The notes under the pieces: model-generated | The model's input: only the letters and a program-made list of their open reading frames with translations | What the model was told of the DNA's origin: nothing | The model's database searches: none | Position numbers and translations under genes: made by a program | Source: Pseudomonadota bacterium | GTDB lineage: Bacteria; Pseudomonadota; Gammaproteobacteria; Xanthomonadales; Rhodanobacteraceae | Direction: 5' to 3' | Assembly: GCA_021783385.1 (NCBI GenBank) | Contig: JAJXTX010000102.1 | Coordinates: 1 to 8,745 of the forward strand | Length of the DNA: 8,745 bases | Shown here: positions 4,563 through 8,745 of the stretch, piece by piece | Layout: each line of letters begins with the position of its first letter | How positions within the stretch are numbered: position 1 is the stretch's first letter

Positions 4563-6017
4563 TTACTGCAGCAGCTTCAGCACCTGCTGCGGCTGCGAGT
4601 TGGCCTGGGCCAGCACCGAGATACCCGCCTGCTGCAGGATGTTCGCCTTGGCCAGGTTGGCGGTCTCCGCCGCGAAATCGGCGTCGCGAATCGTGCTCTG
4701 CGAGGAGGCCAGGTTGTCGCGCTGCGCGCCGAGGGTGGAAATGGTCGACTGGAAGCGGTTCTGGATCGCGCCCAGGGTGCTGTTCAAGTTGCTGACCGTG
4801 TTCAGCGCCACGTCGATGCGCGAGATCAGGTCATTGGCACCGTCCACCGTGCCCACCGTGCCGGTGGCGAGGCTGCCGCCGACCGCGGCCGTGGTGCCGG
4901 CGGTATATCCGCCGCCGCCATTGCCGTTGGTCGCCGTAGTCGTGATCACCTGGGCGCCCGTATCGGCGATATTGAGGCCCTTGGTGGCATCGCTGGAGTA
5001 GAAATTGAGGCCGGTACCGGCCGCATTCACCGCCGCCGTGACACCCGAGATGTTGGCCGCGTTGACGGCATCCGACAGCCCCTGCAGGCTGGTCACGCCG
5101 GTGAGGCTGATCGCCGTGCCGTTGATCGACAGGCCTTCGCTGCCCAGATTGTTGGCGGCGCCTGCCACCGAGACTGGCGCAGGGCCGATGAAGCTGGAGG
5201 CGCCCGCGCCGCCGCCGATCACCGGTGCCGTCGAGGATGTGCCGGTGGCGTTGTTGACGATCTTGAACGTACCGCCCGTGTTACTAACCGTATAGGCACC
5301 GGGAGCAGCGGTGTTCAACTGGTTCTGCACGTCGGTCTGCAGCAGGGCTGCCGTGGTGTCGCTTGCGGACGTCGTGACGCTGTGACCGTCCACGGTGAAG
5401 GTATAGGACGAAGACAGCAGCGCTGGCGCCGAGCCGGTGACCGAGCCCGAGGTGGGCGCGAACGCGCTGGCCGCAATCGCGCCGCCGGAAACTTCAGCGA
5501 TAGAACCGATCTGGCTGGTCTTGACGCCCTGGCTCACGTTCACGCTGATGGTCTGGCCGACGTTCGCACCGACCTGGAAGCTCAGGGTGCCGAGCTGGCC
5601 GTTCAATACCTTCTGGCCATTGAAGTCGGTCTGGTTGGCGATGCGGGTGATCTCCGCCAGGCGCTGCTGCACTTCGGTATCGATCGAGGCGCGGTCGGCG
5701 TTGGTGTAGCTGCCGTTGGCCGACTGCACCGCCAGATCGCGGATCGCCTGCAGGTTGGCGGTGACCTGGCTCAGCGCGGACTGCGTGGTCTGCGCCAGGT
5801 TGATCGCGTCGCTGGCGTTGGAGCTGGCCTGGCCGAGGCCGCCGATCTGGGTGGTGAAGTTGGTCGAGATCGCGTAGCCCGCCGCGTTGTCGGTGGCGCT
5901 GTTGATCTTCAAGCCCGAGGACAGACGCGCGGTCGCCTGCGCCACCGCGCTCTGCGACGTGGTCAGGTTGTTCTGCGCGGTCAGCGAGTTGATGTTGGTG
6001 TAGATGCTCAGTGTCAT
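4563..6017 (-). CDS. fliC: Flagellin (filament subunit)
   Basis: FliC is the exported subunit that polymerises into the filament. The protein has 484 residues. Residues 1-165 are the conserved D0/D1 domain: NINSLTAQNNLTTSQ, then ARLSSGLKINSATDNAAGYA at 30-49, then LQAIRDLAVQSANGSYTNAD and QRLAEITRIANQTDFNG. The middle (about 165-395) is Ser/Thr/Gly-rich, with two copies of a fold resembling flagellin IN motifs (near SYTFTVDGHSV and LSINGTAISLTGV). The last 90 residues return to D1/D0 with RFQSTISTLGAQRDNL, RDADFAAETANLAK and the usual ending QQVLKLLQ. The ATG at 6017 has an AGGAGA ribosome site 5 bases away. It is preceded by a FliA promoter and followed by a strong hairpin, so it is probably a single-gene transcript, as is usual for flagellin. 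The equivalent of Salmonella FliC Arg90 in the TLR5-contact helix is Ala. Confidence 0.97.
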   Translation of the reverse strand: MTLSIYTNINSLTAQNNLTTSQSAVAQATARLSSGLKINSATDNAAGYAISTNFTTQIGGLGQASSNASDAINLAQTTQSALSQVTANLQAIRDLAVQSANGSYTNADRASIDTEVQQRLAEITRIANQTDFNGQKVLNGQLGTLSFQVGANVGQTISVNVSQGVKTSQIGSIAEVSGGAIAASAFAPTSGSVTGSAPALLSSSYTFTVDGHSVTTSASDTTAALLQTDVQNQLNTAAPGAYTVSNTGGTFKIVNNATGTSSTAPVIGGGAGASSFIGPAPVSVAGAANNLGSEGLSINGTAISLTGVTSLQGLSDAVNAANISGVTAAVNAAGTGLNFYSSDATKGLNIADTGAQVITTTATNGNGGGGYTAGTTAAVGGSLATGTVGTVDGANDLISRIDVALNTVSNLNSTLGAIQNRFQSTISTLGAQRDNLASSQSTIRDADFAAETANLAKANILQQAGISVLAQANSQPQQVLKLLQ

Positions 6018-6070
6018 GGGTATCTCCTGAAGGGAAACCTGAAGCCGGTTTGTCTAAAGTTCTTCATCCC

Positions 6071-6104
6071 GGCGGTAAGGCTCCAACGCTGGAGTACCAC
6101 CCGC
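6071..6104 (-). other. Hairpin at the 5' end of the fliC leader
   Basis: In the fliC leader CTCCA pairs with TGGAG around GCGT, and GGTA/TACC and flanking GGC/GCC can lengthen the stem with small bulges. It begins only a few bases after the start expected from the sigma-28 promoter. A 5'-terminal stem-loop commonly shields an mRNA from RNase E, which would suit flagellin. A regulatory role is also possible. Confidence 0.45.
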
Positions 6105-6114
6105 CTCAGGTAGT

Positions 6115-6141
6115 TTTTCGGCGTCGCCTGAAAATACTTGA
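6115..6141 (-). promoter_or_regulatory. Sigma-28 (FliA) promoter of fliC
   Basis: TCAAGTAT, then exactly 11 bases, then GCCGAAAA. This compares with the FliA consensus TAAAGTTT-N11-GCCGATAA and keeps the key AAG and GCCGA features. It points at fliC, with an expected start near 6108 and a leader of about 90 bases. Late flagellin genes are normally under FliA and its anti-sigma factor FlgM, so expression would follow completion of the hook. Confidence 0.85.
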
Positions 6142-6196
6142 GCTTCAGCTATGGATATTTTTTCCGGGTCGTGCAAGCCGCACGGACTCACCCGCC

Positions 6197-6215
6197 GATT
6201 GCGCCACTCGCAATC
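6197..6215. repeat. Perfect 7-bp inverted repeat upstream of the fliC promoter
   Basis: GATTGCG and CGCAATC frame a 5-base spacer. It lies about 55 bp upstream of the FliA -35 element and is not followed by a T-run. It could be an operator or a hairpin at the end of the flgL transcript. Confidence 0.35.
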
Positions 6216-6229
6216 CCTGTCGCGACCTG

Positions 6230-6251
6230 AAAAGACGAGCCCGGCGGGCCC
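6230..6251 (-). terminator. Possible intrinsic terminator of the flgL operon
   Basis: About 30 bases after the flgL stop, GGGCCCGCCGGGCTC on the minus strand can fold into a short GC-rich stem, followed by GT and then CTTTT. The stem is short and the T-run only four bases long, so termination would be partial. Its position between flgL and the independent fliC promoter supports the reading. Confidence 0.4.
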
Positions 6252-6281
6252 GGACGCTTGCCTGCCGAACGGCGCATTGCC

Positions 6282-7508
6282 CTACTTGATGTAATTGAAC
6301 AAGGTCATCGACTTGATCTGCGAAAAGACCTGCTGCGATGCCTGCAGCGCGACCGACTGCGACGACAAATTGCTTATGGCCGTATAGACGTCCACATCTC
6401 GTACGTTCGAGAGTGCGGCCTGATACGTGACACTCAGGTTCTGATAAACGCTTTGCTGCTGATTCAGGGTCGTCATGCGCCCACCAATGGCCACTTCGGT
6501 AGCGGTCACGGCGCTCTTGGTGTTATCGATGGACTCGATTTGCCGATTGAGCGTGTTCGACAGTTGCGCTGCGCTTCCACTGCCCTGGAGCGCGACGATC
6601 ATGTTGTTCAGCGTGGTGAAAATATCCTGCGTGCCGCCCGCCTTCACGGCCACCGTGTCACCGGGCGCAGGCGTGCCGCTCATGCTGATCGACATGCCGT
6701 TGAAACTGATGCTGCCACCATCCTGGTACGTGCCCGCGACCGGGTTGCCCGCGCTGTCCAGCACCGGGCTTCCGCTCGCATTGGCGGCGGTCCAGCTGCC
6801 CCCCGCTCCAAAGCTGATGGTGTAGCCGCCACCACTGGATGCGCTGGCGCTGCTCCAGGCCACCGGGTCGGTCACGCTGTTGGCCCCCACCACCAGGGTT
6901 CCGGCATTGGCGCTGCCAGCACTGGCGGTGAAGCTGCCGTTGCCGGAGGGGATCGCCATGAACAGGCCGCTGCCGGCGTCACTGGTGGGAATCTGCAGGC
7001 CCGGGCCGGCCGAGGTCATCTGGGTGACGTCCGTCCCCGTATAGGCCACCGCGCCCGAGGCACTCTTCACGAACGGCGTGGTGTTGGTGCTGGTGCCGGC
7101 GAACAGGGCATTGCCATTGGCGTCACTGGCATTGGCCAGTTGCACCAGTTGGTCGCGCAGCTGGCCCAGCTGGGTCGCCATGGCGGAACGATCGCTGCTG
7201 GCCAGCGACCCGTTGATACCCTGGATGGCCATGGATCGCGCGCTGTCGAGCACGTTGCCCACCGAGCTCAGGACAGACTGCTCGCTGGACAGGCGGGTGG
7301 TGGCGTTGTTGATGTTGTTCGTGTACTGCGTATTGGAGGCCAGTATGTGATCGAGGCTGATCATCTGCCCGGCGCCCGCCGGATCGTCCGACGCCACATT
7401 GATGCGCCGCCCGGTGCTGACCTGGTTGCGGGTCGCGGCGAGCGCACTTTGCTGGCTGAGCATCGTGCTGGTCGACTGCTGGTACATCCAGCTGGTGGAA
7501 AGGCGCAT
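6282..7508 (-). CDS. flgL: Flagellar hook-filament junction protein FlgL (HAP3)
   Basis: FlgL is exported and forms the second junction ring between hook and filament, on top of FlgK. The protein has 408 residues. The N-terminal flagellin-like helices are clear: MRLSTSWMYQQS, then QVSTGRRINVASDDPAGAGQ (about 31-50), which is the FlgL version of the flagellin D0/D1 signature. The sequence LRDQLVQLANASDANGNALF also fits. A Gly/Ser-rich middle domain follows, and the C-terminal part LSNTLNRQIESIDNTKSAVT returns to the helical core. The ATG at 7508 lies 5 bases after the flgK stop, with its AGAGG ribosome site inside the end of flgK, so the two genes are surely co-transcribed and probably translationally linked. 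It ends in TAG at 6282. Confidence 0.95.
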   Translation of the reverse strand: MRLSTSWMYQQSTSTMLSQQSALAATRNQVSTGRRINVASDDPAGAGQMISLDHILASNTQYTNNINNATTRLSSEQSVLSSVGNVLDSARSMAIQGINGSLASSDRSAMATQLGQLRDQLVQLANASDANGNALFAGTSTNTTPFVKSASGAVAYTGTDVTQMTSAGPGLQIPTSDAGSGLFMAIPSGNGSFTASAGSANAGTLVVGANSVTDPVAWSSASASSGGGYTISFGAGGSWTAANASGSPVLDSAGNPVAGTYQDGGSISFNGMSISMSGTPAPGDTVAVKAGGTQDIFTTLNNMIVALQGSGSAAQLSNTLNRQIESIDNTKSAVTATEVAIGGRMTTLNQQQSVYQNLSVTYQAALSNVRDVDVYTAISNLSSQSVALQASQQVFSQIKSMTLFNYIK

Positions 7509-7513
7509 GGCGA

Positions 7514-8745
7514 TTACCTCTGGACGGCTGACAGCAGGCTGGAAAAGATGGTCTGCGAGGTGGCGATGATCTGCGCCGACGCCTGATAGGCCTGCTGAAA
7601 CCTGACCATGTTCGCGGCCTCTTCATCCAGGTTCACGCCGGAAACACTCTGCTGGGCAGAAACCGCCTGATGGTTCAGGCTGGTCTGCGTGGTCAGGTTG
7701 ACGGCCGCCTGGCTGCCCACGTTGCCGATCATGGTGGTAAGGCTGGCGTAGGCGCCGAGCACCGAGGTGGTGCCGCCGCTGAGCACCCCCAGACTGGCCA
7801 TGCCGGCCAGGGTCAGCGCATTGCTGTTGTCGTTGAGCCCGCTGGTGTTGGCCGTCAGCTTGAAGCTGTCGCCGGCCACCGGTGTCCCCGCAAAAGGGAT
7901 GCTCCAGCCGTTGGCCGAAATCGACTGGCCAGACGCATAGGTACCGCTCGCCAGCACGGTGCCGCTGCCATCGGTGACCGAGTAGGCATTCGCTGCGGTG
8001 AACGTCACCGTGGCATTGCTGAGCAGCGCCGGGTTGGTGGGGTCGGTGACCACGACGGCACCGGCCGCTGCGCTGCCCGTGTTGGTCGCGGCGGCATTCG
8101 TGACCAGCGCTGCTGCGCCCGCGATGCCCTTGGGGTCAGTCATCACCACGGCCAGCCCGGCCGCCACATTGCGGGTGGGCTGGATCTGGTAGCTGTCGCC
8201 CGCCTGCGCCGTACCGGAGACGCTGAACGTGAGGCCGTCGGCCGACAGGCTGCCATTCGCATTGGCCGTCAACGCCACGTTTTGCCCGGCGGTGGTCTGC
8301 AGGTTCCACTGCGTGCCGTTGTAGCTGAGTTTGTAATCCGACGCGGTCAGCTGGGAAACATTGCTGATCGTGGCCGTGACCGCCGCATTGCCCAGATTGC
8401 CGGCCGCGCCCAGCACCGCTGGTGCGGGCACGCTGAAGATCGGGGCGCCTTGCTTGCCGTTGAGATCCAGGCCCCGCGCCTGCTGTGCATTCACGCTGGA
8501 GGCGAGCGCGACCGCCGCCTGACCCAGCTGGTTCTGCACCGGATCGAGCACGTTCGCCCGATAGTCCAGCAGCGCGCCGAGCGTGCCGCCACTGACCCGC
8601 GTGGTGATGTTGCCGCCGGAGCTGTCGAGCACATCCGGACTGGTCGGGTCGTAGGCGTTGCGGGCGGTGGACAACGGATAGAAATTGCTGCCGCTGACCA
8701 GCGACTGCCCACTGGTGGAATACACACTCACCGAGCCATTGCTCT
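7514..8745 (-). CDS. flgK: Flagellar hook-associated protein FlgK (HAP1), 3' part
   Basis: FlgK is the first hook-filament junction protein. Only the last 409 residues are here; the frame remains open through the window edge (SNGS precedes the GTG codon at 8731), so the N-terminal part is upstream. The stretch VSVYSTSGQSLVSG is a typical FlgK segment, and GGTLGALLDYRANVLDPVQNQ with VNAQQARGLDLNG is characteristic of the FlgK body. The C-terminal basal-body-rod/hook domain is clear: SVSGVNLDEEAANM, then VRFQQAYQASAQIIATSQ, to the stop at 7514. Repeated Ala/Thr/Asn-rich stretches in the middle resemble two related beta domains (near SYQIQPTRNV and SFKLTANTSG). It is the upstream partner of flgL, 5 bp away. 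Confidence 0.95.
   Translation of the reverse strand, partial: SNGSVSVYSTSGQSLVSGSNFYPLSTARNAYDPTSPDVLDSSGGNITTRVSGGTLGALLDYRANVLDPVQNQLGQAAVALASSVNAQQARGLDLNGKQGAPIFSVPAPAVLGAAGNLGNAAVTATISNVSQLTASDYKLSYNGTQWNLQTTAGQNVALTANANGSLSADGLTFSVSGTAQAGDSYQIQPTRNVAAGLAVVMTDPKGIAGAAALVTNAAATNTGSAAAGAVVVTDPTNPALLSNATVTFTAANAYSVTDGSGTVLASGTYASGQSISANGWSIPFAGTPVAGDSFKLTANTSGLNDNSNALTLAGMASLGVLSGGTTSVLGAYASLTTMIGNVGSQAAVNLTTQTSLNHQAVSAQQSVSGVNLDEEAANMVRFQQAYQASAQIIATSQTIFSSLLSAVQR

Noticed and set aside
6055..6078. Plus-strand TAAAGTTC followed by GGCGGTAA, resembling a sigma-28 promoter
   Set aside because: The spacing is 8 instead of 11 bases and it points antisense into flgL, where no plus-strand gene exists.
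6258..7586. Long plus-strand open frame of 442 codons opposite flgL
   Set aside because: It lies fully antisense to the clear flgL gene, has the Arg/His/Gly-rich composition of a GC-rich antisense frame, and resembles no family.

Overview
The window is one end of a lateral polar-type flagellar gene cluster, and every gene in it is on the minus strand. The GC-rich sequence, the FleQ-type master regulator, the FliD/FliS/FliT/PilZ order and the style of the proteins suggest a gammaproteobacterium of the Xanthomonadales/Lysobacterales, perhaps Rhodanobacteraceae (Rhodanobacter or Dyella-like). This placement is inferred from family resemblance, not from a database search.

Layout in the direction of transcription, from high to low coordinates: flgK (3' part only, cut by the window edge at 8745), flgL 5 bp later, a 264-bp gap with a very good sigma-28 (FliA) promoter and a leader hairpin, fliC (flagellin), a 202-bp gap packed with three hairpins and a possible sigma-54 promoter, then fliD, fliS and a fliT-like gene in close succession (17-bp gap, then a 4-base GTGA overlap). 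A 155-bp gap follows, then a PilZ-family gene, a 399-bp non-coding regulatory region, and the 5' part of fleQ, cut by the window start. fleQ is a clear open frame of 352 codons.

The genes form one module. FlgK and FlgL are the hook-filament junction, FliC is the filament, FliD the cap, FliS the flagellin chaperone and FliT the presumed FliD chaperone. FleQ is the sigma-54 activator at the top of the flagellar hierarchy. The PilZ-like protein is probably a c-di-GMP-related or structural regulator of motility.

The gene content is ordinary. The most interesting material is regulatory. Upstream of fleQ there are two CRP/Clp-type boxes (one perfect TGTGA-N6-TCACA, one with a single mismatch) exactly 33 bp apart, a 32-bp near-perfect dyad, and a -24/-12 sigma-54 promoter candidate just downstream of the dyad. 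Similar -24/-12 candidates lie before fliD and before the PilZ gene. I found no sign of an undescribed defence, mobile or biosynthetic system, and no tRNA, rRNA, CRISPR array or insertion sequence.
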